DNA of 64,000 nucleotides from Pseudomonas brassicacearum (GCF_003732225.1 NZ_MOBJ01000003.1:243167-307166); one strand, 5' to 3'. Shown: positions 25,801 through 40,649, counted from the first letter of the stretch. The notes: generated by a model not told the origin, from the letters alone. Numbers and translations: made by a program.

Positions 25801-26794
25801 CATGGAAGAATGCAAGCGCGGCACCTTCGTGATGCCGACCCTGATCGAACTGGAAAGCTTCGACGAACTGCAACGGGAGATCTTCGGCCCGGTGCTGCAC
25901 GTGGTGCGCTACAAGCGCAAAGACATCGATCAACTGATCGGGCAGATCAACGCTTCCGGCTACGGTCTGACGCTGGGTGTGCACACGCGCATCGACGAGA
26001 CCATCGCCAAGGTGATCGACAACGTCAACGCCGGTAACGTCTACGTCAACCGCAACATCGTCGGTGCTGTGGTCGGTGTGCAGCCGTTCGGTGGTGAAGG
26101 CCTGTCGGGGACTGGCCCGAAAGCCGGTGGTCCGTTGTACTTGTACCGCTTGCTGTCGACTCGTCCTACCGATGCAATCGAACAATCTTTCGCTCGCGGC
26201 GATGCCCTGAGCGCGCCGGATGTTCGTCTGCGTGACGCCATGAGCAAACCGCTGACCGCCCTGCAAACCTGGGCCGACAGCCAAAAGCTGGCCGAGCTGA
26301 GCGCACTGTGCGCGCAATTCGCGGCGCAATCGCAAAGCGGGATCACCCGTACGCTGAACGGCCCGACGGGCGAGCGCAACAGCTACGCCATCCTGCCGCG
26401 TGAACACGTGCTGTGCCTGGCGGAAGTCGAAAGCGATCTGCTGAACCAACTGGCGGCGGTACTGGCCGTGGGAGGCTCGGCGGTGTTGCCGGAAGGTGAA
26501 CTGAGCAAAGCGCTGTTGGCTCGTCTGCCGAAAGAAGTGCAAGCACGGATCAAACTGGTGGCCGACTGGAACAAGGACGAAGTGGTGTTTGATGCGGTTC
26601 TGCATCACGGCCATTCCGACCAGTTGCGTGCGGTCTGTCAGCAAGTGGCCAAGCGTGCCGGCGCGATCGTCGGGGTTCACGGTCTGTCGCAAGGCGAAAC
26701 CGGCATTGCGCTGGAACGCCTGGTGATCGAGCGTGCGTTGAGCGTCAACACTGCGGCGGCGGGTGGTAATGCCAGTCTGATGACGATCGGTTAA
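22841..26794 (+). CDS. putA: Trifunctional proline dehydrogenase / P5C dehydrogenase / repressor
   Basis: The protein has 1317 residues from the ATG at 22841 (MATTTLGVKLDDPTRERLKA), which follows TGAGGA; an in-frame ATG at 22805 would add 12 residues with no ribosome site. It contains an N-terminal ribbon-helix-helix DNA-binding domain (about 1-47), an FAD-dependent proline dehydrogenase barrel (about 260-570) and an aldehyde dehydrogenase domain with SPWNFPLAIF, the catalytic Glu in IAETGGQNAM and the catalytic Cys in SAGQRCSALR. A C-terminal conserved tail follows. It oxidises proline to glutamate at the membrane and represses putP/putA when proline is absent, which fits the GTTGCA sites upstream. 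Confidence 0.97.
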   Translation: MATTTLGVKLDDPTRERLKAAATSIDRTPHWLIKQAIFNYLEKLEGGATLTELSGLTRSEADDGSDAHVDHAHQCFLEFAESILPQSVLRASITAAYRRPEPEVVPMLLEQARLPAPMAEATNKLAASIAEKLRNQKSSGGRAGIVQGLLQEFSLSSQEGVALMCLAEALLRIPDKGTRDALIRDKISTGNWQPHLGNSPSLFVNAATWGLLLTGKLVATHNETGLTSSLSRIIGKSGEPMIRKGVDMAMRLMGEQFVTGETIAEALANASKFEAKGFRYSYDMLGEAALTEHDAQKYLASYEQAIHSIGKASHGRGIYEGPGISIKLSALHPRYSRAQYERVMDELYPRLLSLTLLAKQYDIGLNIDAEEADRLELSLDLLERLCFEPQLTGWNGIGFVIQAYQKRCPYVIDYVIDLARRSRHRLMIRLVKGAYWDSEIKRAQVEGLEGYPVYTRKVYTDVSYIACARKLLSVPEVIYPQFATHNAHTLSAIYHIAGQNYYPGQYEFQCLHGMGEPLYEQVVGKVSEGKLNRPCRVYAPVGTHETLLAYLVRRLLENGANTSFVNRIADQSISIQELVADPVSSIEQMATLEGGFGLPHPRIPLPRDLYGSERANSSGIDLANEHRLASLSCALLATAHNQWKAAPMLGCASSTETPAPVLNPSDLRDVVGHVQEATVTDVDNAIQCALNAAPIWQATPPAERAAILERAADLMEGEIQPLMGLLAREAGKTFANAIAEVREAVDFLRYYAVQARNDFTNDAHRPLGPVVCISPWNFPLAIFSGQVAAALAAGNPVLAKPAEQTPLVAAQAVRILLEAGIPEGVLQLLPGRGETVGARLVGDDRVKGVMFTGSTEVARLLQRNVAGRLDSQGRPIPLIAETGGQNAMIVDSSALTEQVVIDVVSSAFDSAGQRCSALRVLCLQEDSADRVIEMLKGAMAQCRLGNPERLSVDIGPVIDAEAKAGIEKHIQGMREKGRNVYQVAIADMEECKRGTFVMPTLIELESFDELQREIFGPVLHVVRYKRKDIDQLIGQINASGYGLTLGVHTRIDETIAKVIDNVNAGNVYVNRNIVGAVVGVQPFGGEGLSGTGPKAGGPLYLYRLLSTRPTDAIEQSFARGDALSAPDVRLRDAMSKPLTALQTWADSQKLAELSALCAQFAAQSQSGITRTLNGPTGERNSYAILPREHVLCLAEVESDLLNQLAAVLAVGGSAVLPEGELSKALLARLPKEVQARIKLVADWNKDEVVFDAVLHHGHSDQLRAVCQQVAKRAGAIVGVHGLSQGETGIALERLVIERALSVNTAAAGGNASLMTIG

Positions 26795-26843
26795 ACCGCA
26801 ATAGAGCCGGGTGCCTGCAATGGGCACCTGGAATGCAAATCAC

Positions 26844-26933
26844 TGTGGGAGCGAGCTTGCTCGCGAAGACGGACTGACAGCCAACATCCATGTTGAATGT
26901 GCCGACCTCTTCGCGAGCAAGCTCGCTCCCACA
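26844..26933. repeat. REPIN, family A, downstream of putA
   Basis: The 25-bp arms 26844-26868 and 26909-26933 are exact reverse complements (TGTGGGAGCGAGCTTGCTCG type). It lies 49 bp after the putA stop, where a transcript end is expected. Confidence 0.9.
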
Positions 26934-27051
26934 TTTGCTTTGTGGCGCCTGCTAAGTCGCTGCTCTGCCCCACCATCACGCTCATCAATCATCCTGTTCA
27001 GCTTCTATTCCCGCAACTAGACTCGGTCCATTCCAATAAAGGTAGGCCGCC

Positions 27052-28854
27052 ATGTCCGAGACGCTGCTCAGTTCCCGCAATCTGGCTTTCGAGCTGTATG
27101 AAGTCCTTGATGCCGAGGGCCTGACCCAGCGCGAGCGTTTCGCCGAGCACAATCGCGAGACGTTCGACGCTGCCATTGGTACTGCGCGCAGCCTTGCCGA
27201 GAAGTTCTTTGCCCCGCATAACCGCAAGGGTGACGAGAACGAACCGCGCTACGAAGACGGCAAGGCGATCCTGATTCCGGAAGTGAAACCTGCGGTGGAC
27301 GCGTTCCTGGAAGCGGGCTTTCTCAACGCCGCACGCAGTTTCGAAGCCGGCGGCATGCAATTGCCGACCCTGCTGTCGCAAGCCTGTTTTGCGCACTTTC
27401 AGTCAGCCAACGCCGCGACGACGTCCTACCCGTTCCTGACCATGGGTGCGGCCAACCTGATCGAAAGCTTCGGCACCGATGAGCAGAAACGACGCTTCCT
27501 GCAACCGATGATCGACGGCCGCTTCTTCGGCACCATGGCCCTGACCGAGCCTCACGCCGGCTCCTCGCTATCGGACATCCGCACCCGTGCCGAACCGGTC
27601 GCAGACGGCACGTATCGACTCAAGGGCAACAAGATCTTCATCTCCGGCGGCGACCATCCGCTGTCGGAAAACATCGTGCACATGGTGCTGGCCAAGCTGC
27701 CGGATGCACCTGCGGGGGTGAAAGGCATTTCGCTGTTTATCGTGCCTAAATTCCTGGTCAATGATGACGGCAGCCTGGGCAAGCGCAACGACGTGCTGCT
27801 GGCCGGGCTGTTCCACAAGATGGGCTGGCGCGGCACCACTTCTACCGCGCTGAACTTCGGCGACAATGGTGAGTGTGTCGGCTACCTGGTGGGCAAGCCG
27901 CATCAAGGCCTGAGCTGCATGTTCCAGATGATGAACGAAGCGCGGATCGGCGTCGGCATGGGCGCGGTGATGCTCGGTTATGCCGGTTATCTGTACTCGC
28001 TGGAGTACGCCCGCGAGCGCCCGCAAGGTCGCCTGCCAGACAGCAAGGACCCGAACACTGCACCCGTTTCGATCATCCAGCACGCCGACGTCAAACGCAT
28101 GCTGCTGACCCAGAAGGCTTATGTCGAAGGCGCGTTCGACCTCGGTCTGTACGCCGCACGACTGTTCGATGACACCACCACCCTTGAGACCGAAGCCGAG
28201 CGCAAACAGGCTCACGAGCTGCTCGACTTGCTGACGCCGATCGTCAAATCCTGGCCCTCGGAGTTCTGCCTGAAGGCCAACGAACTGGCGATCCAGATCC
28301 TCGGCGGCCACGGCTACACCCGCGAATACCCGGTGGAACAGTATTACCGCGACAATCGCCTGAACCCGATTCATGAAGGCACTCACGGTATTCAGTCGCT
28401 GGACCTGCTGGGGCGCAAACTGGCGCAGAACGGTGGCGCCGGGCTCAAACAATTGATTCGACTGATCGCCGACACCGCCGAACGCGCCCATACGTACGAA
28501 TCGTTAACGCCACTTCGAGAGCCGCTGGAAAAACTGGTGGCTCGCCTGCAAACCGTGACCATCGGCCTGCTGACTGACCTGGCCCAAGGTAAGGTCAACA
28601 GCAGTCTTGCCAACTCGGCGCTGTACCTCAAGGCGTTCGGTCACACAGTGATCGGCTGGCGCTGGCTGGAACAGGCGATCCGTGCTGAAGAAGGGTTGGC
28701 CAAGGGCAATGCGCAGGATGCGAGTTTCTATAAAGGCAAGCTGCAAGCCGCGCGGTATTTCCTGACCTGGGAAGTGCCGGGCTGCCATCACGAACTGGCG
28801 ATTCTTGAGGCGCGGGATGATACGTGTCTGGGGATGCAGGATGAATGGTTCTGA
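27052..28854 (+). CDS. Acyl-CoA dehydrogenase, long (about 600-residue) type
   Basis: The 600-residue FAD flavoprotein has the acyl-CoA dehydrogenase signatures MALTEPHAGSSLSDIRTRA (N-terminal/middle domain), GGHGYTREYPVEQYYRD (C-terminal FAD-binding region) and IHEGTHGIQSLDLLGRK, which carries the probable catalytic Glu. The extra C-terminal helical part of about 120 residues is typical of the long subfamily (FadE/DmdC-like). It would oxidise acyl-CoA to enoyl-CoA, with electrons to ETF. The exact chain-length preference is not readable. It sits where I recall PA5020 in P. aeruginosa. It is flanked by REPINs on both sides and appears monocistronic. Confidence 0.9.
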   Translation: MSETLLSSRNLAFELYEVLDAEGLTQRERFAEHNRETFDAAIGTARSLAEKFFAPHNRKGDENEPRYEDGKAILIPEVKPAVDAFLEAGFLNAARSFEAGGMQLPTLLSQACFAHFQSANAATTSYPFLTMGAANLIESFGTDEQKRRFLQPMIDGRFFGTMALTEPHAGSSLSDIRTRAEPVADGTYRLKGNKIFISGGDHPLSENIVHMVLAKLPDAPAGVKGISLFIVPKFLVNDDGSLGKRNDVLLAGLFHKMGWRGTTSTALNFGDNGECVGYLVGKPHQGLSCMFQMMNEARIGVGMGAVMLGYAGYLYSLEYARERPQGRLPDSKDPNTAPVSIIQHADVKRMLLTQKAYVEGAFDLGLYAARLFDDTTTLETEAERKQAHELLDLLTPIVKSWPSEFCLKANELAIQILGGHGYTREYPVEQYYRDNRLNPIHEGTHGIQSLDLLGRKLAQNGGAGLKQLIRLIADTAERAHTYESLTPLREPLEKLVARLQTVTIGLLTDLAQGKVNSSLANSALYLKAFGHTVIGWRWLEQAIRAEEGLAKGNAQDASFYKGKLQAARYFLTWEVPGCHHELAILEARDDTCLGMQDEWF

Positions 28855-28883
28855 CCAAAGCCTTGTGACACGGCCAAAAACCA

Positions 28884-28964
28884 ATCGCGAGCAGGCTCGC
28901 TCCCACAGTTGAACGCGTTGTCTGGTTAAACGCGGACCATTGTGGGAGCGAGCCTGCTCGCGAT
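28884..28964. repeat. REPIN, family A, between convergent genes
   Basis: The 24-bp arms 28884-28907 and 28941-28964 are exact reverse complements, in the opposite arm order to the copy at 26844. It separates the acyl-CoA dehydrogenase from the convergent chemoreceptor. Confidence 0.9.
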
Positions 28965-28989
28965 GGCGTCGGTACAAGCAACGCAATTT

Positions 28990-30927
28990 TCAATTCAACT
29001 TGAAGCCACCCATCTGCCGCGCCAGGTCATCGGCCAACCGCTGCAATGTCTGGCAATCCTCACGACACGCCCTCACCTCACCCGCCGTGGCCCGAGCCAG
29101 ATCAGAAATCCCCTGCACATTCCGGTTGATCTCTTCGGTTACCGCCGACTGCTCTTCGGTGGCCGTCGCTACTTGATGGTTCATGTCGCTGATGCGTTCG
29201 ACCTGCCCGGTAATCGCGGTCAACGACGCCCCCGTGCGCTGGCTCGACTCGACGCCTGTACCGGTCGCCGCTTGCCCTGAGTGCATCGACGACACAGCAT
29301 TCTCTGCGCCCTGCTTGAGGCTGCCGATCATCTGCTGGATTTCATCGGTGGACGATTGCGTACGCCGTGCCAGTGTCCGCACTTCGTCAGCCACCACTGC
29401 AAAGCCCCGGCCCATGTCTCCGGCCCGCGCCGCTTCAATCGCCGCGTTCAGCGCCAGCAAGTTGGTCTGCTCGGAGATCCCGCGAATCACCGCCAGTACC
29501 TGATCGATGGACGCGACCTGAGTCGCCAGCTCGCCGACGGCACTGGCAGCGATACCGATTTCATCGGACATGCTTTCGATATGCCGGATCGAGCCGCCGA
29601 CCACTTCACGCGCCTGCAAGGCTTCATCGCGGGCTGTTTGCGAGGCGACCGCCGCGTTGCCGGCGTTCTGCGCGATTTCCTGCACGGTGAGGCCCATTTC
29701 GTGCACGGCGGTGGCGACCATGTCGGTCATTTCCTGCTGTCGTCCGGAACGCTCGGCGGTGTTTTCCACCACCCGCGCGACTTGCCCGACGGCGGTGCGC
29801 AAACGCTCGCTGGTGGCTAGAACTTCGCCGATCATGTTGCGTTGATTTTCAAGGAAACGATTGAAACCTCGGGCCAGGTCGCCCAGCTCATCGGCGCGGC
29901 TGGAATCTAACCTGTGGGTCAAATCGCCACCACCGCTACCAATCGCTACCAGTGCCGCTGTTACCTGACGGATCGGCCGGACCAGTCCACGAGCCAGCAA
30001 CACCACCAATAACAGGCACACCAGCGCAACGCCCAGACCTATGGCGCTGGTCAGCCACATTGCGTGTCGGGCCTCGGCGTAGATCTGCGATTGCGGCACT
30101 TCCGCCACCAGAGTCCAGCCCAGGTCGCGCAATGGCAGACTCAGGGCCAGGTAGTCTTCGCCATCGCGTACAAAACCGCTGCTGGTCGGGCCTTGATGGC
30201 CCATCACCGCTTGCGCCGCCGGGCCGCCGATCTGCTCGGCCAACTGGCGTTTGTTGCTGAATCCGGCCTCGGGATGCACCTGGATCAAACCGTCGGAACG
30301 CACCAGATAGACCTTCCCGCGCTCGCCAAAGCTGAAGTTGTGAATCAGCTCCGACAGTTCTTTCATACTCAGGCCCAACCCGGCAACGCCCACGACCTTG
30401 CCGCCCTGCGAGACCTTGAGGTCGATGAACAAGGCCAACTCACCAGTTGCAGTGTCTTTGTCGATATTGAGGGTGCGCGGCTGGTTGCTGTCGAGGAAGG
30501 CGTAGAACCAGGCATCGCTCGGATTGGATCGGCTGAGGGTCCGATCAAGACCTTTTTCGGTGTAGTAGTGGCCCGACTCCGTGCCTGCGATCAGCGCGGT
30601 AAAGGCTTTGTGCTCGGCGCGAATGCCTTCCAGATAGCTGACGAAGTCGTTGGCCCGGGCAGTGTTTTCACCCTCGGCCAACCACTGGCGCACCATGCTG
30701 TTGCTGGCGATATCCTTGGCCGCGGTAAGCGGCTGGACCAGAATCCGTTCGATGTCGTTGCGCATCGCTTCGATGCTTGATGGCAGTGCTTGCTCGACCA
30801 GATAGCTCTGGGCGAGGCGGTTGACCACCAGGGTATAAATGCCGACCACGATCAGAATACTGACCAGCAGGGCGGTGCCCATACTCAGGATCAACTGCCA
30901 TTGAATACTGCGTCGCCAGAACTGCAT
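28990..30927 (-). CDS. Methyl-accepting chemotaxis protein with periplasmic Cache-type sensor
   Basis: The start is taken at the ATG at 30927-30925 ([13 protein letters not shown]), which is preceded by GGGGGTG; the open frame extends to 30987 without a better site. The 645 residues comprise a first membrane helix (about 11-34), a large periplasmic domain with Cache-like blocks ([32 protein letters not shown]), a second helix (about 285-305), a HAMP domain and the cytoplasmic signalling hairpin with [32 protein letters not shown]. It senses an extracytoplasmic ligand, probably a small organic molecule, and signals to CheA/CheW. The ligand cannot be inferred reliably. Confidence 0.93.
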   Translation of the reverse strand: MQFWRRSIQWQLILSMGTALLVSILIVVGIYTLVVNRLAQSYLVEQALPSSIEAMRNDIERILVQPLTAAKDIASNSMVRQWLAEGENTARANDFVSYLEGIRAEHKAFTALIAGTESGHYYTEKGLDRTLSRSNPSDAWFYAFLDSNQPRTLNIDKDTATGELALFIDLKVSQGGKVVGVAGLGLSMKELSELIHNFSFGERGKVYLVRSDGLIQVHPEAGFSNKRQLAEQIGGPAAQAVMGHQGPTSSGFVRDGEDYLALSLPLRDLGWTLVAEVPQSQIYAEARHAMWLTSAIGLGVALVCLLLVVLLARGLVRPIRQVTAALVAIGSGGGDLTHRLDSSRADELGDLARGFNRFLENQRNMIGEVLATSERLRTAVGQVARVVENTAERSGRQQEMTDMVATAVHEMGLTVQEIAQNAGNAAVASQTARDEALQAREVVGGSIRHIESMSDEIGIAASAVGELATQVASIDQVLAVIRGISEQTNLLALNAAIEAARAGDMGRGFAVVADEVRTLARRTQSSTDEIQQMIGSLKQGAENAVSSMHSGQAATGTGVESSQRTGASLTAITGQVERISDMNHQVATATEEQSAVTEEINRNVQGISDLARATAGEVRACREDCQTLQRLADDLARQMGGFKLN

Positions 30928-31026
30928 GAAGCACCCCCAAAGAGTAAGAGGCAAATCTACTGCAACAGCCATGCCGATTGTATACAACTAAACCGACAAT
31001 CTACTCTTTGGTTGTGCGCAAGCTGA

Positions 31027-31329
31027 TCAGGCCTGATTGATCGTCTTCGAAATCACTTCAACCGTGGCGCTGACTTGCTCTTGGTAACGGTCGAGTTCCT
31101 GCTGGTGACGTTTGTGCATTGCAAGCTGCTGCGAACACAGGTTCATTGCCGTAAGCACCAACAGTTTGTCCCCGATCAGGGTCGGGTATTTCTTTTTGGT
31201 CTCAGCCAGCACCGCTTTCAACATCAATGCGGCGTCCAGCAGGGTCTGCTCTTCCCCGGCCGGCGCCTTGATCGAATAGTCTTCTCCGAGAATCGAGACG
31301 ACTTTTATCCCGTCGGCACCGTGTCTCAT
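31027..31329 (-). CDS. ZapA-like cell-division protein (probable second paralogue)
   Basis: The 100-residue protein has a ZapA-like N-terminal beta/alpha domain (VVSILGEDYSIKAPAGEEQTLLDAA) followed by a long coiled-coil helix (NLCSQQLAMHKRHQQELDRY). ZapA bundles FtsZ filaments at midcell. The sequence differs clearly from the canonical Pseudomonas ZapA as I remember it, which lies beside the 6S RNA gene and ygfA. Neither neighbour is present here, so this looks like an additional copy. The start codon overlaps the preceding coiled-coil gene by 4 bp (ATGA). An alternative is a ZapA-fold protein with another partner. Confidence 0.72.
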   Translation of the reverse strand: MRHGADGIKVVSILGEDYSIKAPAGEEQTLLDAALMLKAVLAETKKKYPTLIGDKLLVLTAMNLCSQQLAMHKRHQQELDRYQEQVSATVEVISKTINQA

Positions 31330-31556
31330 GCGTTCACAGGACCTGCGCTCACACGCTCAACCAGCGCTTGAATGCGCGCGACAGTGGCGCCCTGCTTCTC
31401 TTCCTGCTCCATCAGGCTCAGCTGCAGGCTTTCGTTTTCATCCTTGGCCTGGGCCAGTTCTGCACTCAGTGTTGCGTTCGTGCCGAGCAGTTCCTGGTTG
31501 TGTTGCACCAGGTCGCTGACCAGCTGTTCCAATTGGCTTAGGGATGCTTCCAACAT
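31326..31556 (-). CDS. Small coiled-coil protein, partner of the ZapA-like gene
   Basis: The 76-residue protein is predicted to be almost entirely coiled coil (SLSQLEQLVSDLVQHNQELL followed by heptad-like LQLSLMEQEEKQ). It resembles in size and place the TIGR02449-type protein that precedes zapA in pseudomonads (ZapB-like helical bundle). It is translationally coupled to the downstream ZapA-like gene by a 4-bp overlap. Function in cell division is inferred from this pairing only. Upstream, a 275-bp gap (31557-31831) separates it from a divergent chemoreceptor and must hold both promoters; I see no other feature there. Confidence 0.65.
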   Translation of the reverse strand: MLEASLSQLEQLVSDLVQHNQELLGTNATLSAELAQAKDENESLQLSLMEQEEKQGATVARIQALVERVSAGPVNA

Positions 31557-31831
31557 TTTGATTTTCCGAGCATTTTCAAAGGGCGCGTACGATAAAGAAA
31601 AGTCACCACGGATGCCAGGGTTATCCGGGCGCAGAGCCTTGATTTTCCTGGCGGCGACCTTGCTTGCGAGTTTTAAAGACTGCGATTGTCCGATCTGGTT
31701 CCTGACAGCTCGTCAGTGCGATCTATCTGCGGCAAAAGCGCACAGAGGCTCAAGACTTTAGTCGTATGACCGATAAGTCATACATACCCCGTCTCAGACC
31801 TCGTGCCAATGCGCGCTTTTTGGTGAACACC

Positions 31832-33457
31832 ATGTCCCTTCGTAATATGAATATCGCGCCGCGGGCGTTCCTTGGCTTCACCCTGATCGGTAGCCTGATG
31901 CTGATTCTGGGTGTGTTCGCCTTGAATCAGATGAGCAAAATTCGCGCTGCCGGTGAAGACATCGTTCAGAACAGCGTGCCGAGCATCAAGGCCCTGGACG
32001 AGTTCACCCAGCTCGCCTTGCGCCAGCGGGTGTTGTCTTACCGCTTGCTGACCAACCGCGAGCCGGACGTACAGCAAAAGACTCTCGCGCTGTTCGATCA
32101 ACGCAGCCAGCAGATTCGCACAGCCCAGTCCGATTACGAAAAAGTCATCAGCAGCCCGCAGGAACGTGCGGCCTACGATGAGTACGTGCAGCTGCTGGGT
32201 CAGTACCGCCAGCTTGAAGATCGCATGAAGAGCCTGTCGCGCAATAACCAGGTCGATGAATTGCGCACATTGCTCAACACCGAACTGCTGACCAACTCCG
32301 AGGCGGTCAACACCGTGCTTAACCGGCTGATGCAGATCAACAACGATCAAGCCGCCGACTTCAACCAGAAAGCCGCCGACCAATATTCCTCGGCCTTCAA
32401 CCTGGTGGTAACCCTGCTGGTGATCGCTACAGGCTTGACCCTGCTGTTTGCCTGGCTGCTGACCAACAGCATCACCCAGCCCATCGCCAAGGCCCTGAGC
32501 GCCGCCGAAGAAATCGCCGAGGGCAACCTGACCCGGCCGATCATCGTCGACGGGAGCGACGAAGCTGGCCGCTTGTTGCAGGCCATGTTGAAGATGCAGG
32601 AGAAACTGCGCGACACCCTGCAACGGATCTCGGGTTCGGCGACTCAGTTGGCTTCCGCCGCCGAAGAGCTGAACAGCGTCACCGACGAAAGCGCCCGTGG
32701 CCTGACTCAGCAAAACAACGAAATCGAGCAAGCCGCGACGGCCGTCAACGAAATGACCAGTGCCGTGGAAGAAGTCGCACGCAACGCGGTCAGCACCTCC
32801 GAAGCCTCGAAAAACGCCACCACCTCGGCCGGTGACGGCCGTGATCTGGTGCAGGAAACCGTCAGCGCCATCGAACGCATGAGCGCTGATGTGCAGAGCA
32901 CTGCCACCCTGATCGGCGACCTGGCCAACGAGTCTCGAGACATCGGCAAGGTGCTGGACGTGATTCGCGGTCTGGCCGATCAGACCAACCTGCTGGCACT
33001 GAACGCCGCCATCGAGGCTGCTCGTGCCGGTGAAGCCGGTCGCGGTTTTGCCGTGGTCGCCGACGAGGTTCGCGCCCTGGCTCACCGCACACAGCAATCG
33101 ACCAGCGAAATCGAGCGCATGATCGGCAGCATCCAGAGCGGCACCGAACACGCCGTCGACTCGATGCGCAACAGCACCGAGCGCGCTGAGTCGACCCTGA
33201 ACATCGCTCGTGGCGCCGGTATATCGCTGGACACCATCAACAGCGCCATTGTCGAAATCAACGAGCGCAACCTGGTGATCGCCAGCGCCGCCGAAGAACA
33301 GGCCCAAGTGGCCCGTGAAGTCGACCGCAACCTGGTGAACATCCGCGACCTGTCGGTGCAATCGGCCACCGGCGCCAACCAGACCAGCGCTGCGAGCAAC
33401 GAACTGTCGCGTTTGGCGCTGGACCTGAACAATATGGTTGGGCGGTTTAGCCTTTAA
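31832..33457 (+). CDS. Methyl-accepting chemotaxis protein, four-helix-bundle sensor type
   Basis: The protein has 541 residues from the ATG at 31832 ([20 protein letters not shown]); the frame is open from 31766, but those extra residues are unlike a receptor N-terminus. It has a membrane helix (about 11-31), a helical periplasmic domain of about 150 residues (4HB_MCP-like), a second helix (about 190-212, [19 protein letters not shown]), HAMP, and the conserved signalling tip [22 protein letters not shown] with glutamine/glutamate methylation regions. It transmits ligand binding to the Che system. The ligand is unknown. It is a different class from the adjacent Cache-type receptor. A REPIN follows 15 bp after the stop. 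Confidence 0.94.
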   Translation: MSLRNMNIAPRAFLGFTLIGSLMLILGVFALNQMSKIRAAGEDIVQNSVPSIKALDEFTQLALRQRVLSYRLLTNREPDVQQKTLALFDQRSQQIRTAQSDYEKVISSPQERAAYDEYVQLLGQYRQLEDRMKSLSRNNQVDELRTLLNTELLTNSEAVNTVLNRLMQINNDQAADFNQKAADQYSSAFNLVVTLLVIATGLTLLFAWLLTNSITQPIAKALSAAEEIAEGNLTRPIIVDGSDEAGRLLQAMLKMQEKLRDTLQRISGSATQLASAAEELNSVTDESARGLTQQNNEIEQAATAVNEMTSAVEEVARNAVSTSEASKNATTSAGDGRDLVQETVSAIERMSADVQSTATLIGDLANESRDIGKVLDVIRGLADQTNLLALNAAIEAARAGEAGRGFAVVADEVRALAHRTQQSTSEIERMIGSIQSGTEHAVDSMRNSTERAESTLNIARGAGISLDTINSAIVEINERNLVIASAAEEQAQVAREVDRNLVNIRDLSVQSATGANQTSAASNELSRLALDLNNMVGRFSL

Positions 33458-33472
33458 TTACGCGTAGCCTGG

Positions 33473-33543
33473 AAAAGATCGCAGCCTGCGGCAGCTCCTA
33501 CGGATGTATACCTTGTAGGAGCTGCCGCAGGCTGCGATCTTTT
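33473..33543. repeat. REPIN, family B, downstream of chemoreceptor
   Basis: The 29-bp arms 33473-33501 and 33515-33543 are exact reverse complements with a 13-bp loop, identical in arm sequence to 10484-10560. Confidence 0.9.
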
Positions 33544-33652
33544 GATCGTCAAAAGCTTTTTGACAGCATCACATTTCAACAGGTTAGAATCGCTGGCACG
33601 CAGACTGCATGGTCAGTCTGCGCCTGTCTTTCAGCTTTCCGGAGTACTGCCT

Positions 33653-35395
33653 TTGAATGCGACGACCATCAACAGCCTGTTCTTGATCGGCGCGTTGCTG
33701 GTAGGTGCGAGCATTCTGGTGAGCTCACTTTCGTCCCGCCTCGGGATCCCGATTCTGGTGATCATCCTGGCCGTGGGCATGGCTGCCGGCGTCGACGGCG
33801 GCGGCATCATCTTCGATAACTACCCAACCGCCTATCTGGTCGGCAACCTCGCGCTGGCCGTGATCCTGCTCGACGGCGGATTGCGCACCCGGGTCGCGAG
33901 TTTCCGCGTGGCATTATGGCCGGCGCTGTCGCTGGCCACGGTCGGGGTACTGATCACCACCGGGCTGACCGGCCTGGCCGCGGCCTGGCTGTTCAACCTG
34001 AACCTGATCCAGGGTCTGCTGATTGGCGCCATCGTCGGCTCCACCGACGCCGCGGCGGTGTTCTCGCTGCTGGGTGGCAAAGGTCTCAACGAACGGGTGA
34101 CCGCCAGCCTGGAAATCGAATCCGGCAGCAACGACCCGATGGCGGTGTTTCTCACCGTCACCTTGATCGACATGCTCGCCAGCGGCCAGACCGGCCTGCA
34201 CTGGAGCCTGCTCACCCACCTGTTTCGTGAGTTCGGCATCGGCGCCATCGTCGGTCTGGGCGGTGGCTGGCTGATGCTGCAAATGGTCAATCGAATCCAC
34301 CTGGCCGCCGGCCTGTACCCGATTCTGGTGATCGCTGGCGGTCTGGTGGTGTTCGCCCTGACCAACGCCTTGCACGGCAGCGGCTTTCTCGCGGTGTACC
34401 TGTGCGGCCTGGTGATCGGCAACCGTCCGGTGCGCAGCCGCCACGGCATTCTGCACATGCTCGACGGCATGGCCTGGCTGGCGCAGATCGGTATGTTCCT
34501 GGTGCTGGGGCTGCTGGTGACACCCCACGACTTGCTACCCATTGCCCTGCCCGCCCTCGGTCTGGCGCTGTGGATGATTCTGTGTGCGCGGCCGCTGTCG
34601 GTGATGGTCGGCCTACTGCCGTTCAAGGCTTTCCATGGGCGCGAGAAGGCCTTTATCTCCTGGGTTGGCCTGCGCGGCGCGGTCCCGATCATTCTCGCGG
34701 TGTTCCCGTTGATGGCCGGCCTGCCAAACGCCCAGCTGTACTTCAACCTCGCGTTCTTCATCGTGCTGGTATCGCTGCTGGTGCAAGGCACCAGCCTGCC
34801 GTGGGTTGCCAAACTGCTGAAGGTGACGGTTCCACCAGAACCCGCGCCGATCTCTCGGGCCGCCCTTGAAGTGCACGTCACCAGTGAGTGGGAACTGTTC
34901 GTGTACCGTCTTGGCGCAGAGAAATGGTGCATCGGCGCCGCCCTTCGCGAGCTGAAAATGCCCGAAGGCACACGTATCGCGGCACTGTTTCGCCGTCAGC
35001 AACTGCTCCATCCGTCGGGTAGTACGGTGCTCGAAGTCGGCGATTTGCTCTGCGTTATCGGCCATGAACACAACCTGCCGGCGCTCGGAAAACTCTTCAG
35101 TCAGGCGCCGCAACGCGGCCTCGATTTGCGGTTCTTCGGCGACTTCGTTCTGGAAGGCGACGCCCAGCTGGGTGCGGTTTCAGCGCTGTATGGGCTGCAA
35201 CTCGAAGGGGTCGATCCGGATATGCCGCTCGGTCGCTTCATTACCCAGAAAGTCGGTGGTGCTCCGGTAGTCGGTGACCAGGTGGAATGGAACAACACCA
35301 TCTGGACGGTCGCGGTCATGGACGGGAACAAGATCGCCAAAGTGGGCGTCAGATTTCCCGAAGGAAGTCGCCCGGGCCCCGGGTTGTTCCTCTAA
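33653..35395 (+). CDS. Potassium/proton antiporter (CvrA/NhaP2 type)
   Basis: The protein has 580 residues when started at the TTG at 33653 (reading [16 protein letters not shown]), with GGAG at 33641-33644. The open frame extends to 33542, but the extra residues overlap the REPIN. About 12 membrane segments of the CPA1 family are seen, with the conserved [17 protein letters not shown] and [15 protein letters not shown] motifs that carry the ion-binding acidic residues. A C-terminal cytoplasmic regulatory part (about 400-580) with a TrkA-C-like segment ([17 protein letters not shown]) follows. It exports K+ or Na+ in exchange for H+ at the inner membrane. The position equals that of PA5021 as I recall. 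The mscK-like gene follows after 34 bp. Confidence 0.9.
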   Translation: MNATTINSLFLIGALLVGASILVSSLSSRLGIPILVIILAVGMAAGVDGGGIIFDNYPTAYLVGNLALAVILLDGGLRTRVASFRVALWPALSLATVGVLITTGLTGLAAAWLFNLNLIQGLLIGAIVGSTDAAAVFSLLGGKGLNERVTASLEIESGSNDPMAVFLTVTLIDMLASGQTGLHWSLLTHLFREFGIGAIVGLGGGWLMLQMVNRIHLAAGLYPILVIAGGLVVFALTNALHGSGFLAVYLCGLVIGNRPVRSRHGILHMLDGMAWLAQIGMFLVLGLLVTPHDLLPIALPALGLALWMILCARPLSVMVGLLPFKAFHGREKAFISWVGLRGAVPIILAVFPLMAGLPNAQLYFNLAFFIVLVSLLVQGTSLPWVAKLLKVTVPPEPAPISRAALEVHVTSEWELFVYRLGAEKWCIGAALRELKMPEGTRIAALFRRQQLLHPSGSTVLEVGDLLCVIGHEHNLPALGKLFSQAPQRGLDLRFFGDFVLEGDAQLGAVSALYGLQLEGVDPDMPLGRFITQKVGGAPVVGDQVEWNNTIWTVAVMDGNKIAKVGVRFPEGSRPGPGLFL

Positions 35396-35429
35396 ACTCC
35401 TTTTTTCGTTACGTTTTCGATCGGTCTCT

Positions 35430-40299
<4,870 letters not shown>

Positions 40300-40367
40300 G
40301 GACGCTCAGATGAAGGTTTCCACTGACACGCCGAAGCCATGCACTCCAAGCAGTCACATGGCCATGA

Positions 40368-40490
40368 TGCGCAAGAACTTGCGCAGCGTGCCTGTGCATA
40401 ACTCGGTCTCGATCAGGCTTGCAGCATCGCCTGTATGGCTTTCAAGGCACTGCGCAACTTCTTGCGCTGTGGTGCGCAAGAAGTTGCGCA
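40368..40490. promoter_or_regulatory. Three 18-bp dyads upstream of hcp1 (candidate enhancer sites)
   Basis: The dyad TGCGCAA-N4-TTGCGCA occurs at 40368-40385 (perfect), 40451-40468 (one mismatch) and 40473-40490 (perfect). Centres are 83 and 22 bp apart. The array ends about 75 bp upstream of a sigma-54-like element. The same array with the same spacings stands upstream of hcp2. It occupies the gap 40300-40649, which contains no other gene that I can support. Confidence 0.7.
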
Positions 40491-40563
40491 ATTTTCTTGA
40501 CAAACCATCGATATTTGCTCGACTAAAAACATAACTTGTTGATTTTTATAGATTAAATATAAA

Positions 40564-40579
40564 CGGCATGAAGCTTGAT
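40564..40579 (+). promoter_or_regulatory. Sigma-54-like promoter element of hcp1
   Basis: The sequence CGGCATGAAGCTTGAT resembles the -24/-12 consensus (TGGCACG-N4-TTGC) with GG at 40565-40566. The -12 position reads TTGA instead of TTGC. It lies 71 bp before the hcp1 start, and its counterpart before hcp2 is at 41571. Confidence 0.45.
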
Positions 40580-40649
40580 AACCATCAGGTGTGCATCGGG
40601 CGATTTTCTCTCCCGGATACCCTCGATTGATCAGGCAAGGAAAGCTTTC

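Noticed and set aside
24479..26827. A 782-codon open frame opposite putA, and long frames opposite rhs A (14409-16307), putP (20907-22382) and vgrG B (42170-44047)
   Set aside because: All are complementary-frame shadows of strongly supported genes with conserved motifs; none shows a recognisable domain or start signal.
35274..35429. Upstream extension of the MscK-like gene
   Set aside because: The extension overlaps the antiporter gene in another frame, and the ATG at 35430 gives an immediate, typical signal peptide.
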